A stretch of DNA of 64,000 bases, from contig NZ_JAIVFW010000023.1 in the NCBI RefSeq assembly GCF_020829595.1, forward strand, positions 33,007-97,006. The letters run 5' to 3'. A program made the translations under genes and the position numbers. The DNA comes from Nostoc sp. CHAB 5844 (GTDB lineage Bacteria; Cyanobacteriota; Cyanobacteriia; Cyanobacteriales; Nostocaceae). Under the pieces are notes generated by a model, which was not told where the DNA came from, ran no database searches, and saw only the letters and a program-made list of their open reading frames with translations. Numbering within the stretch: the stretch's first letter is position 1; each line of letters starts with the position of its first letter. Shown here one piece after another: positions 1-8,163 of this stretch.

Positions 1-2
1 AA

Positions 3-605
3 TGTAAAACCCTCGTAGAACGAGATGTCACCCCACTTGCAGATGATGATTTTTCGCCCACTTTCATGCGTAACGCTACAGCTTTTGGTGCTTCCCCTAG
101 AATGCGGTTTGATATCGTGTTGAACAACCTCGCCGGTTTAGCTTGGACGAGTAAACAAATTAAAATGACCAGCGATGGTACACCTTGGCGGCCATTAGTC
201 CACGCACTAGATATTTGTAAAGCCATTATCTGCGCCTTAGAAGCACCACGTGACATCGTACATAATCAAATCTTTAATGTTGGCGATACTGCTAACAATT
301 ATCGAGTCAAAGAAATTGCCGAAATTATTGCCGATACTTTCCCAGGTTGTAAATTAAGCTTTGGGCAGAATGGCGCAGATAACCGCAGCTATCGTGTATC
401 CTTCGAGAAAATTAATAGCATTTTACCTGGCTTCAAATGTGATTGGAATGCTCAACTAGGCGCACAACAACTGTTTAACTTATTCAGTCAAATTGATATG
501 ACTGAAGACACCTTTTTATTTAGAGGCTTTACCCGCTTAAAGCAGCTAGAGTATCTAATTCGTACAGAACAAATAGACAAAGATTTCTTCTGGAAGAGAA
601 AGTAA
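3..605 (+). CDS. NAD-dependent epimerase/dehydratase, C-terminal part (cut by window edge)
   Basis: The reading frame is open from the first bases of the window, so the N-terminal Rossmann half and the catalytic YxxxK lie outside. The visible part has the substrate-side motifs of extended short-chain dehydrogenases that act on nucleotide sugars: RNATAFGASPRMRFD, then LNNL, then SDGTPWRPLVHALDICKA, where the conserved His and Asp of the second domain sit. It probably epimerises or dehydrates an NDP-sugar feeding the polysaccharide island that follows on the same strand. The exact sugar cannot be told. An internal ATG at 66 is in frame but falls inside the conserved domain, so it is not the true start. 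Confidence 0.85.
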   Translation, partial: CKTLVERDVTPLADDDFSPTFMRNATAFGASPRMRFDIVLNNLAGLAWTSKQIKMTSDGTPWRPLVHALDICKAIICALEAPRDIVHNQIFNVGDTANNYRVKEIAEIIADTFPGCKLSFGQNGADNRSYRVSFEKINSILPGFKCDWNAQLGAQQLFNLFSQIDMTEDTFLFRGFTRLKQLEYLIRTEQIDKDFFWKRK

Positions 606-670
606 GTCAAATATTAGAAAAATTAGAGCAATTCTCAAGCTTATGAAATACACCCCACCCGCCTAACGGC

Positions 671-695
671 ACCCTCCCCTTACCAAGGGGAGGGT
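671..695. repeat. Hairpin-forming intergenic repeat (ACCCTCCCCTT type)
   Basis: An 11-bp perfect inverted repeat, ACCCTCCCCTT and AAGGGGAGGGT, closes a 3-base loop. Purine-rich flanks (GGAGAGGGGTT) follow. It looks like a dispersed cyanobacterial palindrome rather than a simple terminator because no T-run follows. Confidence 0.6.
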
Positions 696-739
696 TGGAG
701 AGGGGTTATCTTGTACCTCACTGGAGTTGGAAACGCTAT

Positions 740-772
740 AGATACCCGACTTCTTAAAGAAGTTGGGTATCT
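740..772. repeat. Hairpin repeat, GATACCCGACTT family
   Basis: Arms of 16 bp (AGATACCCGACTTCTT and its near-perfect complement, one G-T position) flank a single A. Related hairpins occur at 7702-7736, 22374-22408 and 51567-51599. It lies 37 bp before the next start codon and could end transcription from the epimerase gene or be only a repeat. Confidence 0.65.
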
Positions 773-808
773 GAACAACATCAGTAAACATCATCTTTTT
801 TACAAAAA

Positions 809-1759
809 ATGAATAAATTACTTACCATTGCCATCCCTACTTTTAATCGTGCTGCACTTTTAGAACAACAATTCTCCTGGTTAGAAAAAGCTATTAAAGG
901 ATTTGAATCTGAGTGTGAAATTATCATTTCTGATAATTGTTCGACAGATAACACTCAAGAAATCATTAAAAAATGGCAGCCTATCTTTAGTAAAACTACA
1001 TTTAAATCTCAGAGAAATCAAGAGAATATAGGTTTAATGCCTAATATTGCCGCTTGTATTCAAGCTGCTACTGGTAAATATGTTTGGACAGTTGGTGACG
1101 ATGATCCTATACAGGATAATGCTCTAGCTTTTTTGTTAAAAACAATTCAGCAGAATCCTGATACAGCATTAATCTTTCTTAACTGTTATGGACGCGATAA
1201 ACTAACCAATAAAATCACTGTAGAACGTTGGTTTAATAGTGATAGTGATGCGCCATATACTAATGGCAAAGCTGCATTACAACGTTACCTAAAAGAAAGT
1301 TTCGGTGGCGTAATTTTTATGACAGCAACAGTTTATCAAACAGCATTAGTACAACGCGCTCTGCAACAGTGGCTATCTTCTTGTAAAAACTTAGCATCTC
1401 AAGCATATTGGACGAGCTTTTGTGCTATTCATGGCAGCGTAATTGTAACTAAAGATAATTATTTGGAATGTACAATGCACGCTAGTTATTTAGAACAAGA
1501 TCCAAAATGGTCAATCATGATGAGATATATTTATATCCCAGAAGTTTATACCAGACTTTTAGAAATTGGATATTCTCAAACCTTCTGTTGGCAAATGATT
1601 TTGCAGAATATCATCACCAAAAGTGACTGGATAATTTTTTTAGGTGCTTTAAAAAGGTGGCCAATTTTAGCGACAAATATTATTATTTTATATTTAGGTT
1701 TAGTATTGGCATCTGCACGTAAATCTCTTTTTTCAAGAAAAGCATTAAAAACAAGCTAA
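809..1759 (+). CDS. Family 2 glycosyltransferase
   Basis: This GT-A enzyme should transfer a sugar from a nucleotide donor to a lipid-linked acceptor at the cytoplasmic membrane. Residues 1-13 (LLTIAIPTFNR) and SDNCSTDNT around Asp42 form the nucleotide-binding fold. GDDDP at 96-100 is the metal-binding DXD motif. A hydrophobic stretch near residues 280-302 probably anchors the C-terminus. It is followed after 26 bp by a clear paralogue with the same numbering of motifs, so the two arose by tandem duplication. Specificity cannot be predicted. The ATG at 809 has only an A-rich leader and no strong ribosome-binding site. Confidence 0.88.
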   Translation: MNKLLTIAIPTFNRAALLEQQFSWLEKAIKGFESECEIIISDNCSTDNTQEIIKKWQPIFSKTTFKSQRNQENIGLMPNIAACIQAATGKYVWTVGDDDPIQDNALAFLLKTIQQNPDTALIFLNCYGRDKLTNKITVERWFNSDSDAPYTNGKAALQRYLKESFGGVIFMTATVYQTALVQRALQQWLSSCKNLASQAYWTSFCAIHGSVIVTKDNYLECTMHASYLEQDPKWSIMMRYIYIPEVYTRLLEIGYSQTFCWQMILQNIITKSDWIIFLGALKRWPILATNIIILYLGLVLASARKSLFSRKALKTS

Positions 1760-1785
1760 TAAAGCAAAAAATTATTCCTCAACTT

Positions 1786-2829
1786 ATGAATAAACTACTG
1801 ACAATTGCCATTCCTACTTATAATCGGGCGGAACTACTTGATAAACAGTTGTCCTGGTTAGCAACAGCCATCCAAGGCTTTGAATCTGATTGTGAAATTT
1901 TAGTATCAGATAACTGTTCTACAGATAATACTCAAGCTGTTATTCATAAATGGCAAGCAAAACTGAGTAATATCACATTTAAATCTCATAGAAATTTTGA
2001 AAACTTAGGTGTAATGAGAAATATTATGTATTGCCTAAGTTCAGCCACAACAAAATATGTTTGGACAATTGGTGATGATGATCCAATTCAAGATAGAGCT
2101 ATTCCTTACGTTATTAATAAGCTCAAACAAATTGAAGATTTAGGGTTATTATTTCTCAACTTTTCTGGACGTAATAAAATTACTGGTGAACCAGTCCATC
2201 CCCCAACGATAGTTGGTAATCGCTGGTTTGATGCAGATGCAGAAGATGGCTGTGGAGATAGTAAAGCTATCTTTGAACACTGCTTTGCTAAAAGTGTTGG
2301 TGCAGTGATTTTTCTCACAGCTAGTATTTATCGCACTGACTTAGTAAAACGCGCCTTGCAAATTTGGTCAGATGCTGCAAGCAACTGGATATCTTTAGCA
2401 TACTTAGCTGGTTATTGTGCCGCAAATGGCAAAATAATTGTCACCAAAGAGACTTATTTAGAATGTATTGTCGGTGTGAGTTATTGGCAGAAAGAGCCAA
2501 AATCTGCATTGTTAATGCAATATAAACACATTCCAGAAGTAATTTTGAAACTTGGAGAATGTGGATTTTCTAAGCAATTTTGCCGACGATTGCTGTTACA
2601 AAATAGCAAAGAAGTGAATTTAAAAGTTTTCTTTGGTGCTTTAAGAAGATGGCCTGTATCTGCCATTAAGGTAGCGATTCCTTTTGTGGCATTAGTGAGT
2701 CTTTCGGCTTTTGATGTGATGGCTATAAAAGACCTTAAACTCGCCGAAGCTAATGAACCAACACCTCAAGAAGTGCGAACCGCAAATAACAAGCGATCGC
2801 AGCTTAAATCAATGATCAAAATAAAGTAA
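1786..2829 (+). CDS. Family 2 glycosyltransferase, tandem paralogue
   Basis: It aligns without gaps to the preceding gene for about the first 100 residues, keeping IAIPTYNR, SDNCSTDNT and GDDDP at the same positions. It differs by about 12 extra residues after residue 130 (around GEPVHPPTIVGN) and by a longer, charged C-terminal tail after a hydrophobic segment near 285-305. The next gene starts 7 bp downstream, so the two are probably co-transcribed. The divergence suggests a second donor or acceptor rather than dosage. The tail codes through a HIP1-like GCGATCGC site. Confidence 0.87.
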   Translation: MNKLLTIAIPTYNRAELLDKQLSWLATAIQGFESDCEILVSDNCSTDNTQAVIHKWQAKLSNITFKSHRNFENLGVMRNIMYCLSSATTKYVWTIGDDDPIQDRAIPYVINKLKQIEDLGLLFLNFSGRNKITGEPVHPPTIVGNRWFDADAEDGCGDSKAIFEHCFAKSVGAVIFLTASIYRTDLVKRALQIWSDAASNWISLAYLAGYCAANGKIIVTKETYLECIVGVSYWQKEPKSALLMQYKHIPEVILKLGECGFSKQFCRRLLLQNSKEVNLKVFFGALRRWPVSAIKVAIPFVALVSLSAFDVMAIKDLKLAEANEPTPQEVRTANNKRSQLKSMIKIK

Positions 2830-2836
2830 TCATGCC

Positions 2837-3661
2837 ATGTTAAACAAAATTTCCGCCAAAATGGCAGCACTAAACTCAGAGTTAGATTATAGAAGAAAAC
2901 TCTGGCAATATGCGCCAAAATTACCTGCACTAGAACCAGGCGATCGCATAATTGTTGATACTCTCAAACGTGAAGGTATTTGCATTACAACACTCGCTAA
3001 TTTAGGATTTGATTCTACTCCAAAACTGCTGGATGCTGCTCATACTTTGTTACCAAACATAGGAAAGGATATCTATACAAATTCATCTCAAAATCCACCA
3101 GAAATTTATACTGTTACTCATCTACCTAATTTTTATACCTGGGGAAGTGAACAAAGACTGTTGAATATTCTGGAACATTATATTGGACTTCCTGTTGCCT
3201 ATCATGGTGTACAAATACGCAAAGACTTTTTAAATACAAGTCAGTTCAGTACAATGCTATGGCACAGAGATTCAGAAGATCGCCGCATTATTAAAATCAT
3301 TATTTACTTAAATGATGTGGAAGAAAAACACGGGCCTTTTGAATATGTACCAGCATCTTTTACTTCCATATATAACCCTAATTTTTATCGCCTGTATTAC
3401 AAAATATATAACTCAGGCATTAACGATGAAACCTTAAATAAAATTGTGCCGAAATCAGCTTGGAAATCATGTCAAGGGCCAGCCGGTACTGTGATTATTG
3501 CTGATACGCAAAGGCTTTTACATCACGGAACAGTACGCACACAAGAGCGTTCTACATTATTTTTTGTCTACACTGCTAATCCTCCTAAACGACCAGGACT
3601 TTGTACTCAATATTGGGATGATACTTATCCCAAACCAGAAGTACTTCAAGAAATTAGGTAA
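2837..3661 (+). CDS. Phytanoyl-CoA dioxygenase-like 2OG/Fe(II) oxygenase, copy 1
   Basis: The protein carries the iron triad of the PhyH family: His143 and Asp145 in LWHRDSED, and His230 in LLHHGTVRT. A basic residue (Arg234 or Arg239) follows that could bind 2-oxoglutarate. The segment EEKHGPFEYVP before the second half is typical of the double-stranded beta-helix. Three tandem paralogues stand in a row here. Such enzymes hydroxylate small molecules or lipids; in a polysaccharide island they might modify a sugar, a lipid carrier or an acyl group, but no substrate can be inferred. No signal peptide is visible, so it should be cytoplasmic. Confidence 0.85.
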   Translation: MLNKISAKMAALNSELDYRRKLWQYAPKLPALEPGDRIIVDTLKREGICITTLANLGFDSTPKLLDAAHTLLPNIGKDIYTNSSQNPPEIYTVTHLPNFYTWGSEQRLLNILEHYIGLPVAYHGVQIRKDFLNTSQFSTMLWHRDSEDRRIIKIIIYLNDVEEKHGPFEYVPASFTSIYNPNFYRLYYKIYNSGINDETLNKIVPKSAWKSCQGPAGTVIIADTQRLLHHGTVRTQERSTLFFVYTANPPKRPGLCTQYWDDTYPKPEVLQEIR

Positions 3662-3701
3662 GAATTTACTCAACTAACTCATAATTTTTTGCTCTTGAAT
3701 A

Positions 3702-3754
3702 AGAATTCAGAAGTCAGAATACAGAATTTAGTAGAATTCTAACTCCTGAATTCT
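3702..3754. repeat. Inverted repeat of the AGAATTCAG family
   Basis: Two 19-bp arms, 3702-3720 and 3736-3754, are complementary with two mismatches and share AGAATTCAG. The same sequence recurs at 9248-9280, where it is coding, and inverted at 22467-22498. It lies between dioxygenase copies 1 and 2. Confidence 0.6.
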
Positions 3755-3793
3755 ATTTAGATAATCACAGCCTCTTAATAAGGTATTCCTGCC

Positions 3794-4627
3794 ATGCTAA
3801 ATATACTTAAAGGCAAAATGGCAACACTAAACTCAGAGTTAGCTTATAGAATAAAACTCTGGCAGTATGCACCCAAACTACCAGCATTACAAGCAAGCGA
3901 TCGCACAATTGTTGAAACTCTCAAACGGGAAGGTGCTTATGTAACCTCACTCACTGATTTAGGCTTAAAATCTACTTCAGAGATGCTGCAAGCTACTGAT
4001 CATCAACTAGATAGAATGGCAGCTACAAATAACTCTCATCTTGCCAAAAGATTACCACAAATTTATACAGTCACAGATGTACCAGAATTTTTTAATTGGG
4101 GACAGGAAAACCGACTATTAAAAATCATTGAAAATTACCTAGGTTTACCTGTTGCTTTTCACGGTGTACATTTACGCAAAGACTTTCCTAATGAACACCA
4201 ATTTGGCACATTATTGTGGCATAAAGATTCTGAAGACCGCAAACTGGTCAAGGTAATTGTTTATCTCCATGATGTCGAAGAAAAGCACGGGCCGTTTGAG
4301 TACATTCCTGTATCTTTAACATCTTTTCCTAACTTAAATTCCTATCGAGTTAACTACAAGCTTTGGCAGTCTGGTTACTTAGGAATTAACAATGAACAAC
4401 TGCAGAAAATTATTCCCAAATCAGCTTGGAAATCATGCACAGGGCGAGCAGGTACAGTTGTGATTGCAGATTCAAGAACTGCTTTACATCACGGTACTCT
4501 CCGCACAGAAACACGGTCAGCACTATTTTTTGTCTATACTGCTAACCCACCTAAGCGACCAGAACTGTGTACTCAATACTGGGATGATACTTTTACTAAA
4601 CCAGAAATACTTCAAGAAATTGGTTAG
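3794..4627 (+). CDS. Phytanoyl-CoA dioxygenase-like 2OG/Fe(II) oxygenase, copy 2
   Basis: It is a close paralogue of the gene before it, with the same start (MLNILKGKMATLNSEL), His143-x-Asp145 in LWHKDSED, and the distal iron His near 233 in LHHGTLRT. Three extra residues before that motif separate it from copy 1. The shared tail NPPKRPELCTQYWDDT is also kept in all three copies. All expected metal ligands are present, so it should be active. It is preceded by the inverted repeat at 3702-3754, which may mark the duplication join. Confidence 0.85.
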   Translation: MLNILKGKMATLNSELAYRIKLWQYAPKLPALQASDRTIVETLKREGAYVTSLTDLGLKSTSEMLQATDHQLDRMAATNNSHLAKRLPQIYTVTDVPEFFNWGQENRLLKIIENYLGLPVAFHGVHLRKDFPNEHQFGTLLWHKDSEDRKLVKVIVYLHDVEEKHGPFEYIPVSLTSFPNLNSYRVNYKLWQSGYLGINNEQLQKIIPKSAWKSCTGRAGTVVIADSRTALHHGTLRTETRSALFFVYTANPPKRPELCTQYWDDTFTKPEILQEIG

Positions 4628-4705
4628 TAGCACATAGGCTCACTCAAGTACTTGAGGAAAAAAATCCCCAACTTTTGGCTTACCATTATCAGAATCCACC
4701 GACTA

Positions 4706-5554
4706 ATGTTAAACATAATCAAATACAAAATATCTGCTGTATATTCAGACTTGGTTTTTCACCTAAAACGTTGGCAGCATGCAAAAAATTTACCTGCGTT
4801 AGAAAAACGCGATCGCATCATTCTTGAGACTCTCAAACGAGATGGCGTTTGTGTGACAACATTGGCAGATTTAGGCTTACATTCCAACTCAGAACTACTC
4901 AAAGCTGCTTACGCGCAATTGTCTCGGATGCAAAATCCTAACAACGAATATCTAGCAGAAAAGTGGCCGCAAATTACCACAGTTACAGGTTTACCAGAAT
5001 TTTATAAATGGGCAACCCAGAAAAGACTACTAAATATTATTGAAAATTATATTGGTGTTCCTATTACTTTTCACGGTGTACATTTACGCAAAGATTTTCC
5101 TAGCGATAATCAGTTCGGCACACTGTTATGGCATAGTGATGCAGAAGACCGCCGCATTGTCAAAATCTTTATTTGCTTGAATGATGTAGAAGCAAAAACT
5201 GGGCCATTTGAATACATTCCTCGTTCTCTAACTTCATTATTTAGTTGGCAGTATTATTGGCTTTACTACAAACTTTTAAAGTCAAGCTATATGGGTATTG
5301 ATGATAAAGATGTGAAAAAAGTCATTCCTAAATCAGCCTGGAAATCTTGCCCAGGGCCAGCAGGTACAGTCATTTTTGCAGATACCAAAAATACTTTACA
5401 TCATGGCACAGTACGGACAGAAACACGGTCAACACTATTCTTTTGTTACACAGCTAACCCTCCCGAAAGACCAGACCTTTGTACACAATTCTGGGATGAT
5501 ACTTATCCCAGAGCCGAGCTTACTTCATCTGAGGTAGAAAAAGTTCTTGTTTAA
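4706..5554 (+). CDS. Phytanoyl-CoA dioxygenase-like 2OG/Fe(II) oxygenase, copy 3
   Basis: The start was chosen at the ATG giving MLNIIKYKISAVYSDL because it lines up with the starts of copies 1 and 2; an in-frame TTG at 4652 would add 18 residues with no match in the paralogues. His143 and Asp145 (LWHSDAED) and the distal LHHGTVRT are intact. It is the most diverged copy, replacing the EEKHGPFEY of the others by EAKTGPFEY. It ends 43 bp before rfbC. Confidence 0.83.
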   Translation: MLNIIKYKISAVYSDLVFHLKRWQHAKNLPALEKRDRIILETLKRDGVCVTTLADLGLHSNSELLKAAYAQLSRMQNPNNEYLAEKWPQITTVTGLPEFYKWATQKRLLNIIENYIGVPITFHGVHLRKDFPSDNQFGTLLWHSDAEDRRIVKIFICLNDVEAKTGPFEYIPRSLTSLFSWQYYWLYYKLLKSSYMGIDDKDVKKVIPKSAWKSCPGPAGTVIFADTKNTLHHGTVRTETRSTLFFCYTANPPERPDLCTQFWDDTYPRAELTSSEVEKVLV

Positions 5555-5597
5555 AGAATTAGCTAATATTGTCCACAATCATATATCGAGGTAATTC

Positions 5598-6167
5598 ATG
5601 ATTTTCACCGCTACAAATCTCCAAGATGCTTACATTATTGACTTAGAAGAAAGAAGCGATCGCCGGGGTTTTTTTGCTAGAACTTTCTGCGCTCAAGAAT
5701 TTGCTGCCCACGGTTTGAAGCCACTAGTAGCTCAATGTAACTTGTCCTATAACTACAAAAAAGGCACTCTCCGAGGAATGCACTATCAACTCCAACCCGC
5801 AGCCGAAACAAAGTTAGTGCGCTGTACTAAAGGTGCTATTTATGACGTAATTATTGATATGCGTCCTGATTCACCTACCTTTTTACAGCAGATTGGTGTG
5901 GAATTAACCGCAGATAATCATCGGGCTTTGTATGTGCCAGAAATGTTTGCCCACGGCTATCAAGCCCTCACCGATGATGCTGAAGTAGTTTATCAAGTTA
6001 GTGAGTTTTATACACCAGGATACGAACGTGGTCTACGCTTTAATGACCCATTTTTTAATATTGAATGGCCTTTAGAAGTAACAGAGATTTCTGAAAAAGA
6101 TTTGAATTGGCCATTGTTGAGCATGATACCTATTGGAGATACCGACACAGTATCAATTACTGTATAA
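5598..6167 (+). CDS. rfbC: dTDP-4-dehydrorhamnose 3,5-epimerase (RmlC/RfbC family)
   Basis: This cupin should catalyse the 3,5-epimerisation of dTDP-4-keto-6-deoxyglucose towards dTDP-L-rhamnose or a related deoxysugar. RGMHYQ gives the catalytic base His62, Lys72 follows, Tyr132 lies in EVVYQV, and Asp168 in SEKDLNWP pairs with the histidine. The length, 189 residues, is normal. AGGTAATTC precedes the ATG as a ribosome-binding region (GAGG at 5588-5591). The Anabaena HEP island has an rfbC-like gene (alr2830, from memory) in the same relative place. Substrate may differ from rhamnose, since no rmlA, rmlB or rmlD lies in view. Confidence 0.92.
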   Translation: MIFTATNLQDAYIIDLEERSDRRGFFARTFCAQEFAAHGLKPLVAQCNLSYNYKKGTLRGMHYQLQPAAETKLVRCTKGAIYDVIIDMRPDSPTFLQQIGVELTADNHRALYVPEMFAHGYQALTDDAEVVYQVSEFYTPGYERGLRFNDPFFNIEWPLEVTEISEKDLNWPLLSMIPIGDTDTVSITV

Positions 6168-6344
6168 AGGCAAGAGGCATACTTCAACTTCCTTCGACTA
6201 CGCTCAGGACAAGTCGCTCAGTAACCAGGAGGCAGAAGGGATTTTGTCGCACTAATACTCATTCTCTACTTCTGTCGAGTTTTAACTTCTTAATTGATTA
6301 ACAGTAATTGTGAACATATAACAAATAGCAATCAGAGGAATTTC

Positions 6345-7658
6345 ATGATTATTATTGATAATGCTTTAAAAGCTCGTGCTGCTGCTGGTAATCCTATCAA
6401 AGTAGGAATGATTGGTGCTGGCTTTATGGGGCGAGGTATTGCTAACCAAATTATTAATTCAGTTCCGGGAATGGAGTTAGTTGCTATCTTCAACCGGAGT
6501 ATTGATGGAGCTAAACGAGCTTATACAGAAGCGGGTATTGAAGATATTCAAGTTGTTAGTAATGTCAGCGATTTAGAAGATGCGATCGCCTGTAACAGAT
6601 ATGCTATCACTGAAGATGCCAAGTTAATCTGTCAAGCGCAAAGCATCGAGGCGATTATTGAAGTCACTGGTGCAGTCGAATTTGGCGCTCATATTGTGAT
6701 GCAAGCGATCGCTCATCGCAAGCATATCATTATGATGAATGCCGAACTCGATGGTACAGTTGGTTCCATCCTCAAAGTTTATGCTGACAAAGCCGGAGTC
6801 ATCCTCAGCGCTTGCGATGGCGACCAACCAGGCGTAGAAATGAATCTTTACCGATTTGTCAAGAGCATCGGTTTGACACCATTATTGTGCGGTAACATCA
6901 AAGGACTGCAAGACCCCTATCGCAATCCGACAACCCAAGAAGGCTTTGCCAAGCGTTGGGGACAAAAAGCCCACATGGTGACCAGCTTTGCTGATGGGAC
7001 AAAGATATCATTTGAGCAGGCGATCGTTGCTAATGTTACAGGTATGCAAGTCGCCCAGCGCGGAATGCTAGGCTATCACTTCACTGGTCATGTTGATGAA
7101 ATGACCAACATGTATGATATCGACCAACTCAAAGAATTAGGCGGGATTGTTGATTATGTAGTTGGAGCCAAACCCGGCCCCGGTGTATTTGTCTTCGCCA
7201 CCCATGATGACCCCAAACAACGACACTACCTCAACCTCTACAAGTTAGGTGAAGGGCCTCTCTATAGTTTTTATACTCCTTATCATCTCTGCCATTTTGA
7301 AGTTCCCTTATCTGTAGCTCGTGCTGTCCTTTTCCGAGACGCTGTCATGGCTCCTATTGGTAAACCATTGGTAGATGTAGTGGCAACTGCCAAAATCGAT
7401 TTGAAAGCCGGAGAAACTCTTGATGGCATTGGCTACTATATGACCTACGGCCAATGTGAAAATTCTCCCATCGTTCAAGCACAAAAACTTTTACCAATGG
7501 GTTTAGCTGAAGGATGTCGTTTAAAACGAGATATTCCTCGTGATCAAGTCTTGACTTATGACGATGTAGAATTACCTGAAAACAGACTTTGTGACCAACT
7601 ACGCGCTGAACAAAATGCTTATTTTACTTTTGAAAAAGTTCTCGCGGCAGTTGGATAA
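6345..7658 (+). CDS. NAD(P)-dependent homoserine-dehydrogenase-like oxidoreductase with SAF domain (COG4091)
   Basis: A Rossmann fold opens the protein (VGMIGAGFMGRGIANQI near residue 20), followed by a catalytic-type domain and a C-terminal SAF-like module (residues about 350-430, with LKAGETLDGIGYY and RDIPRDQVLTYDDVEL). This order is typical of COG4091. The ATG is chosen because AGAGGAA lies 7 bases upstream and the longer reading frame lacks conserved sequence. Placed between rfbC and a glycosyltransferase, it probably reduces or oxidises a sugar or sugar-derived carbonyl for the polysaccharide. It is not expected to be the biosynthetic homoserine dehydrogenase. Confidence 0.82.
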   Translation: MIIIDNALKARAAAGNPIKVGMIGAGFMGRGIANQIINSVPGMELVAIFNRSIDGAKRAYTEAGIEDIQVVSNVSDLEDAIACNRYAITEDAKLICQAQSIEAIIEVTGAVEFGAHIVMQAIAHRKHIIMMNAELDGTVGSILKVYADKAGVILSACDGDQPGVEMNLYRFVKSIGLTPLLCGNIKGLQDPYRNPTTQEGFAKRWGQKAHMVTSFADGTKISFEQAIVANVTGMQVAQRGMLGYHFTGHVDEMTNMYDIDQLKELGGIVDYVVGAKPGPGVFVFATHDDPKQRHYLNLYKLGEGPLYSFYTPYHLCHFEVPLSVARAVLFRDAVMAPIGKPLVDVVATAKIDLKAGETLDGIGYYMTYGQCENSPIVQAQKLLPMGLAEGCRLKRDIPRDQVLTYDDVELPENRLCDQLRAEQNAYFTFEKVLAAVG

Positions 7659-7701
7659 TATTTGGGCTTAATATAGCCATACTCAATCATTTTTAGACAA
7701 A

Positions 7702-7736
7702 CAGATACCCGATTTATGCAAAAAATCGGGTATCTG
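7702..7736. terminator. Hairpin, GATACCCGATT family, possible terminator
   Basis: Perfect 14-bp arms (CAGATACCCGATTT and complement) surround a 7-base loop 43 bp after the stop codon of the COG4091 gene. No long T-run follows, so it may be a dispersed repeat that also acts as terminator. Confidence 0.5.
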
Positions 7737-7795
7737 AGCCTTTCAATAAATCATTCTTGAATTTCACAAAATCTAGAGAGGTAGCATTGCGGCAG

Positions 7796-7827
7796 TTGTA
7801 GAGACGCGAAATTTCGCGTCTCTACAA
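7796..7827. repeat. Perfect 32-bp palindrome, TGTAGAGACG family
   Basis: Arms TGTAGAGACGCGAAA and complement form a perfect palindrome without loop. Two relatives with the same TGTAGAGACG ends but different centres lie at 60231-60260 and 63844-63874. Confidence 0.8.
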
Positions 7828-8163
7828 GCTAATTTGTAAGTAACGAAGAATCAAACTTTGATCAGTTGGGGATCTAAGGCTCTCAAATTTTACAATTCAA
7901 CTAGGCTTGCTGTATCTTGTCAATACTAGTAAGGCTCTTATTCTATATCAAAAGTAATATTTTTACTGAATAATGATTTCTGGAAAGCAATAACTATTAT
8001 AAATAATTTAATCAACTTAAAAGCTGGATGAATTTTGAAAAAAAGTATTCTATTGAACTAATAACTTAATCTTGAAATTTTATAGTACTAAACACTAAAG
8101 TTTTAGCAGTATTTGACTAAAATACTTTTCTGACAAAATTCAGCGGCAGTTTGGATAAATTTT

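Larger units (their letters stand above)
7659..8163. other. 505-bp intergenic region with two hairpins
   Basis: No credible gene is seen. It holds a 14-bp-stem hairpin (7702-7736) soon after the oxidoreductase stop, a 32-bp perfect palindrome (7796-7827), then about 300 bp of AT-rich DNA leading to the next glycosyltransferase. A promoter for the downstream half of the island could lie here, but no clear -10/-35 pair was recognised. Confidence 0.6.
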
